A stretch of DNA of 64,000 nucleotides from Superficieibacter sp. 1612_C1 (GTDB lineage: Bacteria > Pseudomonadota > Gammaproteobacteria > Enterobacterales > Enterobacteriaceae): contig NZ_JADGMI010000009.1 of NCBI RefSeq assembly GCF_015234305.1, positions 3,614 through 67,613 of the forward strand, in the 5' to 3' direction. How positions within the stretch are numbered: position 1 is the first letter of the stretch; every line of letters starts with the position of its first letter. The notes below the pieces were generated by a model, which saw only the letters and a list, made by a program, of their open reading frames with translations, was not told where the DNA came from and ran no database searches. Shown here piece after piece: positions 23,560 to 32,921 of the stretch. Position numbers and translations under genes: made by a program.

Positions 23560-23575
23560 CGTGACCACAGTCACT
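23560..23575. promoter_or_regulatory. CRP-like site 1 upstream of udp
   Basis: CGTGACCACAGTCACT fits GTGA-N6-TCAC. It is about 73 bp upstream of the udp ATG, at a place suited to class II activation. Confidence 0.7.
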
Positions 23576-23611
23576 CATGTAGAAACTTATTGCAGTTCAT
23601 TTCCATAAAAT

Positions 23612-23627
23612 AGTGATATTGATCACA
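23612..23627. promoter_or_regulatory. CRP-like site 2 upstream of udp
   Basis: AGTGATATTGATCACA is a good CRP palindrome (GTGA-N6-TCAC). It lies 52 bp from the first site, the spacing seen at CytR-CRP co-regulated promoters such as deoP2 and E. coli udp, where CytR binds between the two CRP dimers. It may also serve the divergent ysgA. Confidence 0.75.
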
Positions 23628-23741
23628 TAAATAAACCTAACGCGTCGGTCTGGTGACATTACGAATCGGCATCTGACACGGTGAATTGTTAACGTGGGGT
23701 CTATAGTTAACTCTGCGCTAATACTGGGTACGGAGAATGCC

Positions 23742-24557
23742 ATGACTACTGATAATCAGCCGGGTTTCGCACCCGCGGCCTCACCCCACGCTTCCACCAT
23801 CGTTCGCACGCCTGAAAACGCTATCGCGACCGGTGAAACCACCATCCCGACACAGGGCGAGCATATGCCCGCTTATCACGCCAGGCCAAAAGACGCGGAA
23901 GGTGCGCTGCCTGTCATTATCGTAGTGCAGGAAATTTTCGGCGTACATGAGCATATTCGCGATTTATGTCGTCGGCTGGCGCTGGAAGGCTATCTGGCTG
24001 TCGCCCCGGAACTCTATTTCCGTCAGGGCGATCCCAATGCTTATGATGACGTTGGCACGCTGTTAAAAGAGCTGGTGGCTAACGTGCCGGATGCGCAGGT
24101 GCTGGCCGATCTGGACCATGTCGCGAACTGGGCTGCGCGTAATGGCGGCGACGCCCATCGCCTTGCCATCACCGGTTTTTGCTGGGGCGGACGCATTGCC
24201 TGGCTGTATGCCGCGCATAATCCTCAGCTTAAAGCTGCCGTGGCGTGGTATGGCAAAGTGGTCGGCGATCAGACGTTAAAATCGCCGAAACATCCTGTGG
24301 ATGTGGCCACCGAGCTGAGTGCGCCCGTGCTGGGGCTGTATGGTGCTCAGGACAACAGTATTCCTCAGGAAAGCCTGGAGAGAATGCGTCAGGCGCTGCA
24401 AGACGCCAATGCGACGGCGGACATTATTGTCTACCCGGAAGCCGGCCACGCCTTTAATGCGGATTATCGTCCGAGCTACCATGAGGCCTCGGCGAAAGAT
24501 GGCTGGCAGAAAATGCTGGCATGGTTTGCCCGCTATGTGGGTAAAAAAGCGGAATAA
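23742..24557 (+). CDS. ysgA: Dienelactone hydrolase family protein YsgA
   Basis: Alpha/beta hydrolase; physiological substrate unknown. 271 residues from the ATG at 23742 (MTTDNQPGFAPAAS), which has CGGAGAATGCC upstream and equals the E. coli length; the open frame continues 16 codons upstream without a ribosome site. The nucleophile is Cys in ITGFCWGGRIAWL, the acid is in LYGAQDNS and the His in EAGHAFNADYRP, giving the Cys-Asp-His triad of dienelactone hydrolases. Divergent from udp. Confidence 0.93.
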   Translation: MTTDNQPGFAPAASPHASTIVRTPENAIATGETTIPTQGEHMPAYHARPKDAEGALPVIIVVQEIFGVHEHIRDLCRRLALEGYLAVAPELYFRQGDPNAYDDVGTLLKELVANVPDAQVLADLDHVANWAARNGGDAHRLAITGFCWGGRIAWLYAAHNPQLKAAVAWYGKVVGDQTLKSPKHPVDVATELSAPVLGLYGAQDNSIPQESLERMRQALQDANATADIIVYPEAGHAFNADYRPSYHEASAKDGWQKMLAWFARYVGKKAE

Positions 24558-24597
24558 TGAGGTTGGTAACAAATCTGTTTTGCTATTTGTACGCCGT

Positions 24598-24660
24598 TTT
24601 GCCGGGGGGCGGCTTCGCCTTACCCGGCCTACAAAGCCATCAATATCAAAGTGTTATTCG
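24598..24660. repeat. Truncated RIP/RIB-type element (copy B)
   Basis: One REP (GCCGGGGGGCGGCTT then CGCCTTACCCGGC, 24601-24628) followed by TATCAAAGTGTTA (24644-24656), an IHF-consensus match, and ATTCGTAAC as in copy A. The second REP is missing: the end of the radical-SAM gene (stop at 24667) takes its place. Confidence 0.75.
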
Positions 24661-24666
24661 TAACCT

Positions 24667-25965
24667 TCAGGCAGACATCCCACAGCATTTTTTATATTTT
24701 TTGCCGCTACCGCAGGGGCAGGGATCGTTACGATTCACACTCCCCGCATTGACCGTTTTTTCCTGTGCCAGCACACGCATAATCGCCTGTGGCGGATAGC
24801 CGTTGGTGACCAGATCCTTCATGATGTTCATGTTGCGCGTGATGTGGCGAAAGAAATGTTCATACCCTGCGCACAGATAGTTATGGCCAGGATGCCCGGA
24901 GGGCGAGACGGCAAAACGATGTTTAGGACAACCGCCGTGGCAAACAAAACGATAGTCGCACTTACGACAGTCGGCGGTCAGCGTCTCCCGCTTAGCCCGA
25001 CCAAACGTAATGGCCTGTTCGCTGTTATTCATCTCTTTAATGCTTTTCTGATGAATATTGCCCAGCATATGCTCAGGGTAGACATAGTGGTCGCAGTTAT
25101 AGAGATCGCCGTTAGACTCCAGAGCGAAAGCATGGCCGCAGTTTTCAGAAAACACGCACAGCACCGGCGGCTGGCCGCACCAGGCCGACAGCGCCACATC
25201 GAACATCTGCACATAGACGTTTCCGACATCGCGCCGCACCCAGATATCAAAGATCTGATTAAGGAACTCGCCGTACTGCCATGAGGGCACGGTCCAGGGA
25301 GCCAGCTTTGCCGCGCTCTCACCGGGCATCACCAGATTAAGTACCGGCGATGCTTCGGTACTCATCCGCTCCACCAGCGGGATAAACTGGATATAGCGGG
25401 AACCGGCCGCCAGCAAAAACTCGTACACGTCGCGGGCGTGACCGACGTTATGCGCGCCCACCACGGTCAGGGTATTAAACTCAACGTTGTACTCTTTGAG
25501 CAGCGCCATGCCTGCCATCACCTGCGCGTGGGTACCTTTACCTGAACGCGTTACGCGATATTTATCATGCAGATGCGCGGGGCCATCGACGGACAGACCA
25601 ATCAGAAAATGATGCCCGGCAAAAAACTGCGCCCATTCCGGATTGAGCAAAATGCCGTTGGTTTGCAGGGCATGACTGATTTTTTTGCCGTTAGCATGCT
25701 TCTCGCACAGTTCTACCACCCGGCGGAAAAAGGGCAGTCCAATCATCGTCGGCTCACCGCCCTGCCAGGCAAAGCTCACCTCGTTACCGCTTTGCGCCTC
25801 GATATGCTGACGTATGTAGGACTCCAGCGTTTCATCCGACATCCGCCAGTTTTTGTTGCGCTCCGGATAAAGCGCCTCTTTTTCAAGGTAGAAACAGTAC
25901 TGGCAATCAATGTTGCATACTGAACCCGTTGGCTTTGCCATAACGTGGCAGCCGTTGATAGCCAT
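24667..25965 (-). CDS. Radical SAM anaerobic sulfatase-maturase-like protein
   Basis: 432 residues. Radical-SAM cluster motif CNIDCQYC (Cys17, 21, 24), SAM-binding WQGGEPTMIG, SPASM-type Cys region (CGHAFALESNGDLYNCDHYV; CRKCDYRFVCHGGCPKHRF) that binds two auxiliary 4Fe-4S clusters, and a C-terminal SEC-C zinc motif (NDPCPCGSGKKYKKCCG, about 414-430). This arrangement matches anSME/AslB/ChuR-type enzymes that convert an active-site Cys or Ser of sulfatases to formylglycine. No sulfatase gene is in the window, so its partner is elsewhere or the substrate differs. Lies between ysgA and metE, where E. coli K-12 has no gene. Confidence 0.88.
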   Translation of the reverse strand: MAINGCHVMAKPTGSVCNIDCQYCFYLEKEALYPERNKNWRMSDETLESYIRQHIEAQSGNEVSFAWQGGEPTMIGLPFFRRVVELCEKHANGKKISHALQTNGILLNPEWAQFFAGHHFLIGLSVDGPAHLHDKYRVTRSGKGTHAQVMAGMALLKEYNVEFNTLTVVGAHNVGHARDVYEFLLAAGSRYIQFIPLVERMSTEASPVLNLVMPGESAAKLAPWTVPSWQYGEFLNQIFDIWVRRDVGNVYVQMFDVALSAWCGQPPVLCVFSENCGHAFALESNGDLYNCDHYVYPEHMLGNIHQKSIKEMNNSEQAITFGRAKRETLTADCRKCDYRFVCHGGCPKHRFAVSPSGHPGHNYLCAGYEHFFRHITRNMNIMKDLVTNGYPPQAIMRVLAQEKTVNAGSVNRNDPCPCGSGKKYKKCCGMSA

Positions 25966-26060
25966 GCTCGCTTATATCCTTATCGTTTAATTAAACGCTT
26001 CCGTGAACTGTATAACCTCTCGCCAGCAGCTTCCAGCATTACCTGTAGCACGCTCATAAG

Positions 26061-26087
26061 ATCCAAAAAGGGAGACCGTTGTCTCCC
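26061..26087 (-). terminator. Rho-independent terminator of metE
   Basis: On the minus strand GGGAGAC (complement 26081-26087), short loop, GTCTCCC (complement 26070-26076), then TTTTTGGAT. 16 bp beyond the metE stop. Confidence 0.88.
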
Positions 26088-26102
26088 GTTGAATCGTGTT
26101 AC

Positions 26103-28364
26103 TTACTCCTGACGCAAATTCTGCGCCGCTTTGACCATGTTCGCCAGCGCAGCGCGGGTTTCCGGCCAGCCGCGGGTTTTCAGGCCGCAGTCCGGGTTTA
26201 CCCACAGGCGTTCTGCCGGAATACGCTGCGCCGCTTTCTTCAGCAGGGCTTCGATCCACTCCACGCTCGGGACGTTCGGCGAGTGGATGTCATACACGCC
26301 CGGTCCGATTTCGTTCGGGTAGTCGAACTCTTCGAACGACTCCAGCAGTTCCATATCGGAACGCGAGGTTTCAATAGTGATCACATCGGCATCCAACGCG
26401 GCGATGGAGTCCATGATGTCGTTGAACTCGCAGTAGCACATGTGAGTGTGGATCTGGGTATCGTCCTTCGCTACCGCCGCGTTGATGCGGAAGGCTTCCA
26501 CGCCCCATTGCAGGTAAGCGTCCCAGTCGCTGCGCTTCAGCGGCAGACCTTCGCGCAATGCCGGTTCATCAATCTGAATGATGCCGATACCAGCCGCTTC
26601 CAGGTCCGCCACTTCGTCACGCAGCGCCAGCGCAATCTGCTTAGCGATGGTTTCACGGCTCACGTCTTCACGCGGGAAAGACCAGCAGAGAATGGTTACC
26701 GGGCCGGTCAGCATGCCTTTTACCGGCTTGTCGGTCAGCGACTGCGCGTATTTCGCCCACTCCACGGTGATCGGTTCCGGGCGGCTGATATCGCCAATCA
26801 CCACCGGCGGCTTCACACAGCGGGAACCGTAGCTCTGTACCCAGCCGTTCTGGGTAAAGATGAAGCCGTCCAGGTGCTCGCCAAAGTATTCCACCATATC
26901 GTTACGCTCGGCTTCGCCATGCACCAGCACGTCGAGACCCAGGCGCTCCTGCTCCACAATCGCCTGCCTGATATGTCCGGCAATGCCGGTGCGGTAGTTA
27001 TTCGCATCAAGATTGCCCTTTTTAAAGTCCAGACGCAGGCCGCGGATTTCAGTCGTCTGCGGGAAAGAACCGATGGTAGTGGTCGGCCAGGCAGGTAGAT
27101 TAAAGCGTGCACGCTGGGCTTCGGCGCGAACCGGATAAGTATTTGTGCGCTGGCTGTCCTGGGCGGTAATGGCCGCCAGACGTTCTGCCACCGCCGCATT
27201 ATGCACACGCGTTGAGTGGCGACGGGCCTGAATCGGCGCGCTCCACTCGGAGATTGCAGCGGTATCGCCGCTGTTCAGGGCATCGCGCAGCAGGGCCAGC
27301 TCCTCGCATTTTTGCAGGGCGAAGGCAAACCAGCTTTTCACTTCAGCATCCAGACGGGTTTCCACGCTCAGGTCGATGGGGCTGTGCAACAGCGAGCAGG
27401 ACGATGCCACCCACAGTGCACGTTTGCCAACAATATCTTTAACTTGCGCGTATTTCTCCGTCAGATCGGCGCGCCAGACGTTACGCCCGTTTACCAGCCC
27501 GGCGGACAGCAGCCAGTCAGCAGGCAGACGATTGTGCAGTTCTGCCACGTCATCCTTACCATGCACCAGATCCACATGCAGACCCTGGACCGGCAGCGTG
27601 ATGAGGGTGTCAAGGTTGTCGGTGACGCCTTCAAAGTAGGTGGTCAGCAACAGCTTCACCTGGCCCGCGAGCGCGTCATAGGCCGGTTTGAACGCGTTCA
27701 GCCATTCCTGCGGCAGTTCCAGCACCAGCGCCGGTTCGTCAATTTGTACCCACTCAACACCGCGTTTTGCCAGTTCAGCCAGCACCTGCTGGTAGACCGG
27801 AAGAATGTCGTTAAGCAGGCTCAGACGGTCGAACGGCTCGCCTTTGACTTTACCCAGCCACAGGTAAGTGACCGGTCCCAGTAGCACCGGCTTCACCTTA
27901 TGGCCCAGTGCCAGCGCGTCGTCCACTTCCTCCAGCAACTGCGTCCAGGTCAGTTTAAACTGCTGGCCTTTGACGAACTCCGGTACCATGTAGTGATAGT
28001 TGGTATTAAACCATTTAGTCATTTCCGCTGCCGCCGCAGGTTCGCCGGTCGGCGCACGACCACGGCCAATGCGGAACAGGGTATCGATATCGACCGAGCC
28101 GTCGTTGTTCTGATGACGAGCCGGCACGTTGCCCAGCAGCAGGCTGGTGGTCAGAACATGGTCGTACCAGGCGAAATCACCTACCGGCAGCAGGTCAACG
28201 CCCGCCTGCTTCTGCTGATCCCAGTGACGGGCGCGCAGTTCACGGCCTACCGCCAGCAGATCTTCACGGGAGCTATTGCCAGCCCAGTAGCTTTCCTGCG
28301 CTTTTTTCAGTTCGCGTCGCAGGCCAATACGGGGAAAACCGAGGGTGTGATTCAAAATTGTCAT
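26103..28364 (-). CDS. metE: Cobalamin-independent methionine synthase MetE
   Basis: Transfers the methyl group of 5-methyltetrahydropteroyl-triglutamate to homocysteine. 753 residues as in E. coli; two TIM barrels. Zinc ligands are visible in the C-terminal barrel: His and Cys in THMCYCEF (641, 643), Glu in [12 protein letters not shown] (665) and Cys in [11 protein letters not shown] (726). Divergent from its activator metR across 115 bp. Confidence 0.98.
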   Translation of the reverse strand: MTILNHTLGFPRIGLRRELKKAQESYWAGNSSREDLLAVGRELRARHWDQQKQAGVDLLPVGDFAWYDHVLTTSLLLGNVPARHQNNDGSVDIDTLFRIGRGRAPTGEPAAAAEMTKWFNTNYHYMVPEFVKGQQFKLTWTQLLEEVDDALALGHKVKPVLLGPVTYLWLGKVKGEPFDRLSLLNDILPVYQQVLAELAKRGVEWVQIDEPALVLELPQEWLNAFKPAYDALAGQVKLLLTTYFEGVTDNLDTLITLPVQGLHVDLVHGKDDVAELHNRLPADWLLSAGLVNGRNVWRADLTEKYAQVKDIVGKRALWVASSCSLLHSPIDLSVETRLDAEVKSWFAFALQKCEELALLRDALNSGDTAAISEWSAPIQARRHSTRVHNAAVAERLAAITAQDSQRTNTYPVRAEAQRARFNLPAWPTTTIGSFPQTTEIRGLRLDFKKGNLDANNYRTGIAGHIRQAIVEQERLGLDVLVHGEAERNDMVEYFGEHLDGFIFTQNGWVQSYGSRCVKPPVVIGDISRPEPITVEWAKYAQSLTDKPVKGMLTGPVTILCWSFPREDVSRETIAKQIALALRDEVADLEAAGIGIIQIDEPALREGLPLKRSDWDAYLQWGVEAFRINAAVAKDDTQIHTHMCYCEFNDIMDSIAALDADVITIETSRSDMELLESFEEFDYPNEIGPGVYDIHSPNVPSVEWIEALLKKAAQRIPAERLWVNPDCGLKTRGWPETRAALANMVKAAQNLRQE

Positions 28365-28433
28365 TGTATGCCCCTTGAGAAATTTGTTATTTAGCCATCC
28401 AGATGTTTACACATCCATAATGTGAAGGTACTG

Positions 28434-28439
28434 TATAAT
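28434..28439 (+). promoter_or_regulatory. Candidate metR -10 element
   Basis: TATAAT, 41 bp before the metR ATG, in a 115-bp divergent region. No good -35 at standard distance is visible, consistent with a regulated promoter. The segment 28399-28416 (AGATGTTTACACATCC) is a weak tandem resemblance to MetJ boxes. Confidence 0.5.
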
Positions 28440-28467
28440 CCTCAAGCGCAATTTGTTCATGCCGAAG

Positions 28468-28480
28468 TGAAGGACTTTCA
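28468..28480. promoter_or_regulatory. MetR-type binding site overlapping the metR start codon
   Basis: TGAAGGACTTTCA fits the MetR consensus TGAA-N5-TTCA exactly. Its last base is the A of the metR ATG, so bound MetR would cover the metR ribosome site and start, consistent with autoregulation. Confidence 0.6.
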
Positions 28481-29433
28481 TGATCGAGATTAAACACCTG
28501 AAAACGCTCCAGGCGTTGCGGAACAGTGGTTCGCTGGCGGCGGCCGCAGCAACGCTGCACCAGACCCAATCCGCCCTTTCTCACCAGTTCAGCGATCTGG
28601 AACAGCGCCTTGGCTTTCGGCTATTTGTTCGCAAAAGTCAGCCGCTGCGCTTTACGCCGCAGGGAGAAGTGCTGCTCCAGCTGGCAAACCAGGTGCTGCC
28701 GCAGATCAGCCGGGCGCTACAGGCCTGTAATGAACCGCAGCAGACCACGCTGCGCATTGCGATTGAGTGCCACAGCTGCATTCAGTGGCTGACCCCGGCG
28801 CTTGAGAATTTCCGCGTGAAATGGCCGCAGGTTGAGATGGATTTTAAATCTGGCGTGACCTTCGATCCGCAGCCCGCGCTTCAACAAAGCGAGCTGGATC
28901 TGGTGATGACGTCGGATATTCTGCCGCGTAGCGGTCTGCACTACTCGCCAATGTTTGATTTTGAGGTGCGGCTGGTGCTGGCTCCGGATCATCCGCTGGC
29001 GGCGAAGGCTCGTATCACGCCAGACGATCTGGCCAGCGAAACGCTGCTGATCTACCCGGTACAGCGCAGCCGACTGGACGTCTGGCGTCACTTTCTGCAA
29101 CCGGCAGGCATTAATCCACAGTTCAAAAGCGTGGATAACACCCTGCTGCTGATCCAGATGGTAGCGGCCCGGATGGGGATTGCCGCGCTGCCGCACTGGG
29201 TGGTGGAGAGTTTTGAACGTCAGGGCCTGGTGATAACCAAAACCCTGGGTGAGGGATTATGGAGCCGACTGTACGCCGCCGTGCGCGACGGCGAACAGCG
29301 TCAGCCAGTGGTTGAGGCGTTTATTCGCTCGACGCGGAATCACGCCTGCGATCACCTGCCGTTTGTACGGAGCGCGGAGCGACCCACTGGCGATGGACCC
29401 ACAGCGACGCCAGGATCACCGCCGCACCCGTGA
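28480..29433 (+). CDS. metR: LysR-type regulator MetR
   Basis: Activates metE (and metH, glyA in E. coli) with homocysteine as coregulator. 317 residues as in E. coli: N-terminal winged helix ([20 protein letters not shown] then [17 protein letters not shown]) and a LysR substrate domain from about residue 90. Convergent with yigM, and the last 113 bp of the two genes overlap. Confidence 0.97.
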   Translation: MIEIKHLKTLQALRNSGSLAAAAATLHQTQSALSHQFSDLEQRLGFRLFVRKSQPLRFTPQGEVLLQLANQVLPQISRALQACNEPQQTTLRIAIECHSCIQWLTPALENFRVKWPQVEMDFKSGVTFDPQPALQQSELDLVMTSDILPRSGLHYSPMFDFEVRLVLAPDHPLAAKARITPDDLASETLLIYPVQRSRLDVWRHFLQPAGINPQFKSVDNTLLLIQMVAARMGIAALPHWVVESFERQGLVITKTLGEGLWSRLYAAVRDGEQRQPVVEAFIRSTRNHACDHLPFVRSAERPTGDGPTATPGSPPHP

Positions 29434-30220
29434 TAAACGTTGGCCAGTGAGGTTGTTGGTGCCAGATCGCCAGATTCACCAGCAGCCCCGCGGGCACGTG
29501 CATATTATTCATAATACCGAGCGTGCCGGCATCGACCTGCGTCGCGCCAACGTTCCACATAAAGTAGCCAATCCCTGAAGCTGCCACCCCCAGAAACACA
29601 AGGATGCTCCACTGAAGCGTGGTTTCCGGCATCTTCTGCGCATTCCCCAGTACGGACCAGCCCACTACCGCCACTAAAAACGCCCCGATATAGAACCAGG
29701 CAAACGCATTATGCTGCGGCATCGGACGCGTTTCCATCAGGCGCTTATAGCCCACCATGCCAATCGCAAAGCTGATATTGGAAAGCTGCACCAGCACCAG
29801 CCCGGTCCAGAAATGATCGGTGACCTGATTATAACGAATAATACCCGCGCCAATGACCGCCAGCAGCGCGCTGAATGCGTATCCCCATCGCAACGGGCGT
29901 TTACTCATCAGATCGTAAATTAACGTGATATACAGCGGTGTCAGGACGGTAAACAGCAGCAGTTCAGAGACGGTGAGATAAAGATAAGCGCGGAAACTCA
30001 GCATATACATAATGCCAAGCTGCATGGCCCCGACCAGCATATATAACCCGAGGGTTTTCAGGCTGTGCCCGCGCGTGCGTAAAAACGGCAGGAAAACCAG
30101 CGCCGCCAGTCCGACACGCACCAGCACCGCAAAATAGCTGTCTACGTGCCCGGCAAGGTACTCGCCAAACAGGCTGAAGGCGAAAGCCCACAGGATAGTG
30201 GTGATGATAAGAAGCGCCAC
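29321..30220 (-). CDS. yigM: Biotin transporter YigM/BioP (EamA family)
   Basis: 299 residues with ten predicted membrane helices of the EamA/DMT type. Orthologous by sequence and place to E. coli YigM, shown to be a biotin importer. Begins [20 protein letters not shown]. The basic C-terminal tail ([10 protein letters not shown]) is encoded within the overlap with metR on the other strand. Confidence 0.92.
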   Translation of the reverse strand: MALLIITTILWAFAFSLFGEYLAGHVDSYFAVLVRVGLAALVFLPFLRTRGHSLKTLGLYMLVGAMQLGIMYMLSFRAYLYLTVSELLLFTVLTPLYITLIYDLMSKRPLRWGYAFSALLAVIGAGIIRYNQVTDHFWTGLVLVQLSNISFAIGMVGYKRLMETRPMPQHNAFAWFYIGAFLVAVVGWSVLGNAQKMPETTLQWSILVFLGVAASGIGYFMWNVGATQVDAGTLGIMNNMHVPAGLLVNLAIWHQQPHWPTFITGAAVILASLWVHRQWVAPRSVQTAGDRRRDSASSE

Positions 30221-30291
30221 AATGAATGTCTCTTAAGTTGAAGAGCACTCATTGTAGCGGAGAGCACGGTTGACATCTGGTCAATAAAACA

Positions 30292-31092
30292 TCAATCAAG
30301 ATACAACTTACGCAGGTAATTCGGTACAGCGTTATCGGCATTGGTGCCAATCACCTCCAGCGCCGGATACATATCTTTCAGACGCTGATGGGCATTCGCC
30401 ATAATGCAGCCTTTGCCTGCCATCGACAGCATTTCCGCATCGTTCATGCCGTCACCGAAAGCGATACAATCCTGTAAACCGTAGCCCATCGCCGCAGACA
30501 CCGCTTCAAGCGCATGCCCTTTCGACACGCCGCCCGCCATCACTTCCAGACAGGTCAGCGTGGAGAAGCTCACGTTAACGCGATCGCCCCAGCGGGCGTT
30601 GATCGCTTGTTCAAGCGGCAGCAATTTTTCATGATTTGGGCTGGTGAAAAACACCTTGCTGATCCCCTGCGGATCCAGCAGTCCCGGCTCATACAGCGAA
30701 TAGTTAAAGATCGCCTCTTTGAAGAAACGCATCTCTTCGGGACGATGGCGGTTCATAAACCATTCATCGTCGCGATAGACGTTGGTGATAATATCCGGGC
30801 TGGTATGCACCACGCCAAACAGGTCGGCGGCAATATCGCTGTCCAGATTATGCGTAAACACCAGATTGCCATCGGTATCGTGCACCCGGGCACCGTTCGA
30901 GGTGATCATGTAGGCTTTGATTTCAAGGGCATCGCGGATTTGACCAACGTCAATATGATGACGACCGGTAGCAAAGACGAAGTTAATTCCGCGCGCGGTC
31001 AGCAGCTTAAGCGTCTCTTTGGCAAACGGGGATAAACGGTGGTCAGGAGAGAGTAGTGTACCATCCAGATCGGATGCAACAACCTGATACAT
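30292..31092 (-). CDS. yigL: HAD-family phosphatase YigL
   Basis: Cof-type HAD hydrolase; in E. coli it acts on pyridoxal phosphate and sugar phosphates and is post-transcriptionally stabilised by SgrS during glucose-phosphate stress. 266 residues from the ATG at 31092 (MYQVVASDLDGTLLSPD), which carries the nucleophile Asp-x-Asp; other motifs are FATGRHH, the Lys in GGVSKGHAL and FGDGMNDAEML. The frame is open 23 codons upstream into the pldB 3' end, but this start matches the family. 34 bp after pldB. Confidence 0.95.
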   Translation of the reverse strand: MYQVVASDLDGTLLSPDHRLSPFAKETLKLLTARGINFVFATGRHHIDVGQIRDALEIKAYMITSNGARVHDTDGNLVFTHNLDSDIAADLFGVVHTSPDIITNVYRDDEWFMNRHRPEEMRFFKEAIFNYSLYEPGLLDPQGISKVFFTSPNHEKLLPLEQAINARWGDRVNVSFSTLTCLEVMAGGVSKGHALEAVSAAMGYGLQDCIAFGDGMNDAEMLSMAGKGCIMANAHQRLKDMYPALEVIGTNADNAVPNYLRKLYLD

Positions 31093-31126
31093 AAGAAAAT
31101 TCAACCTCTGGTCAGTAAAGCAATAA

Positions 31127-32119
31127 TCAATGGTGTCGATCGAAAAAGTCGACGATGGCATTTAGCGCGACTGAGCGCATGGCGTCCTTTTCAAAAAGGA
31201 TCTCATGATAAGCGCCTTCTATGACAAGCGGCTGACCCCCTTCGCAAGGATGGCCCGCTGCGGCGCGAATTTCACAGTAGCGGTCGTGAACGCGGTTATC
31301 GACAACGCGCTCCTCTTCCGCCTGAAGCAACAGCATGGGCGTGGCGTCGTCGCCTGCGCCCGCCAGCACCTGTTCACCAGCCAGGATGCCCTCCCGCACC
31401 CAGTGATGCGTCGGTCCGCCCACGCGCAGTTTTGGTTCATCGGCATAAAAGCGCAGATTACGACGGTAGCGTGCGCGGCTGTGGGTCAGAACGTTGACGC
31501 TAAACGGCAACGCGTGCCAGCGCCCCGTTCCCAGCGCGTAGCTCTCCCGAAAACGCTGATGGCCCTCAGCCCAGTCGAGGATCTGCCGCACCATCCAGTC
31601 CGGAAGATGAATAATAATGCCGAACATCGGCGCACAGAGCGCGATGGCGTCGCAGGCACCGGGGGTGCGCTGTAAAAACAACGTGGCGATAGTCCCGCCC
31701 ATGGAGTGCGCCAGAATATAACGCTTACGCCACGGTCCCGGCTGCACTTCCTGTTCCCAGAACGCCGCGAAATCATCCACGTAATCGCTAAAGTTAACCA
31801 CGTGGCCGCGATGCGTATCGGACAAAAGACGTCCCGAACGCCCCTGCCCACGATGGTCGATGATTAATACATCAAACCCCATATGGAACAGGTCATACGC
31901 CAGTTCGGCATATTTTACGTAGCTTTCAATGCGACCCGGACAGACTACGATGACGCGATCGTTTTCCGGCGCATGAAAACGCACAAAACGGACCGGAACG
32001 TTATCTACGCCCGTAAATTCCGCCTCTTCCCGCTGACGCCAGAAATCGGTTAGCGGCCCCATAGAAAAAGCCGCAAACGCGTTTTCTCTTGTTTCCCAGT
32101 TCCTTTTTTGCCGAAACAT
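31127..32119 (-). CDS. pldB: Lysophospholipase L2 PldB
   Basis: Inner-membrane-associated alpha/beta hydrolase that cleaves lysophospholipids. 330 residues from the ATG at 32119 (MFRQKRNWETRENAF). Nucleophile Ser in LAHSMGGTIATLF, preceded by IIDHRGQGRSGR; catalytic His in EGAYHEILFEKD. About ten residues shorter at the C-terminus than E. coli PldB, ending FFDRHH. In E. coli the sgrS-regulated pldB-yigL transcript has the same order. Confidence 0.95.
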   Translation of the reverse strand: MFRQKRNWETRENAFAAFSMGPLTDFWRQREEAEFTGVDNVPVRFVRFHAPENDRVIVVCPGRIESYVKYAELAYDLFHMGFDVLIIDHRGQGRSGRLLSDTHRGHVVNFSDYVDDFAAFWEQEVQPGPWRKRYILAHSMGGTIATLFLQRTPGACDAIALCAPMFGIIIHLPDWMVRQILDWAEGHQRFRESYALGTGRWHALPFSVNVLTHSRARYRRNLRFYADEPKLRVGGPTHHWVREGILAGEQVLAGAGDDATPMLLLQAEEERVVDNRVHDRYCEIRAAAGHPCEGGQPLVIEGAYHEILFEKDAMRSVALNAIVDFFDRHH

Positions 32120-32228
32120 CGGGTTTCCACCCCCGCTCACCGTGTAAAATCATTTTTTTGTGACTTATCGCACAAGGCTACAACACCAGGGTATTGTGGC
32201 ATAAAAATAAACAATCAGGGAATTTCTC

Positions 32229-32849
32229 ATGACCTTCGAGTGGTGGTTCGCTTATCTGCTGACATCTATTATCCTCAGCCTCTCGCCCGGCTCAGGTGCA
32301 ATCAATACGATGACCACGGCCATCAGCTACGGCTATCGTGGCGCAGCAGCCTCCATTGCCGGTCTGCAAACCGGGCTGGGGATCCATATTGTGCTGGTCG
32401 GCGTAGGGCTGGGCACGTTGTTTTCACGCTCGCTGCTGGCGTTTGAAATCCTGAAATGGGCGGGTGCGGCGTACCTTATCTGGCTTGGCATTCAACAGTG
32501 GCGCGCTGCCGGGGCGCTGGATCTCAATACTCTGGCGCAAACGCAATCACGCGGGCGGCTGTTTAAACGCGCGGTGTTCGTTAATCTGACCAACCCCAAG
32601 AGCATTGTCTTTCTCGCCGCGCTGTTTCCGCAGTTTATCCTGCCCACGCAGCCGCAAATTGCACAGTACGTCATTCTCGGCGTGACGACTATCGTGGTCG
32701 ACATCGTCGTGATGATCGGCTACGCCACGCTGGCGCAGCGAATTGCCGCCTGGATTAAAGGGCCAAAGCAGATGAAAGCGTTAAACCGGGTATTTGGCTC
32801 GCTGTTTATGCTGGTGGGGGCGCTACTGGCGTCGGCAAGGCATGCCTGA
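32229..32849 (+). CDS. rhtB: Homoserine/homoserine lactone efflux protein RhtB
   Basis: LysE-family exporter with six predicted membrane helices, 206 residues as in E. coli. N-terminal family motif [15 protein letters not shown] and [20 protein letters not shown] are present. Divergent from pldB. Confidence 0.95.
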   Translation: MTFEWWFAYLLTSIILSLSPGSGAINTMTTAISYGYRGAAASIAGLQTGLGIHIVLVGVGLGTLFSRSLLAFEILKWAGAAYLIWLGIQQWRAAGALDLNTLAQTQSRGRLFKRAVFVNLTNPKSIVFLAALFPQFILPTQPQIAQYVILGVTTIVVDIVVMIGYATLAQRIAAWIKGPKQMKALNRVFGSLFMLVGALLASARHA

Positions 32850-32921
32850 AGGTAGCTCGCATGTTTACGTCACCGGTTGCAGGGAATCATTTTGCTTTCC
32901 GGGGCGCTACGCAAAGGATGA

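Noticed and set aside
25987-26259. 90-codon frame overlapping the metE 3' end on the same strand
   Set aside because: Out-of-frame reading of metE that runs through its terminator; Arg/Gly/Ser-rich and without homology.
26079-27098. 339-codon plus-strand frame antisense to metE
   Set aside because: Shadow of metE coding bias; no start signal.
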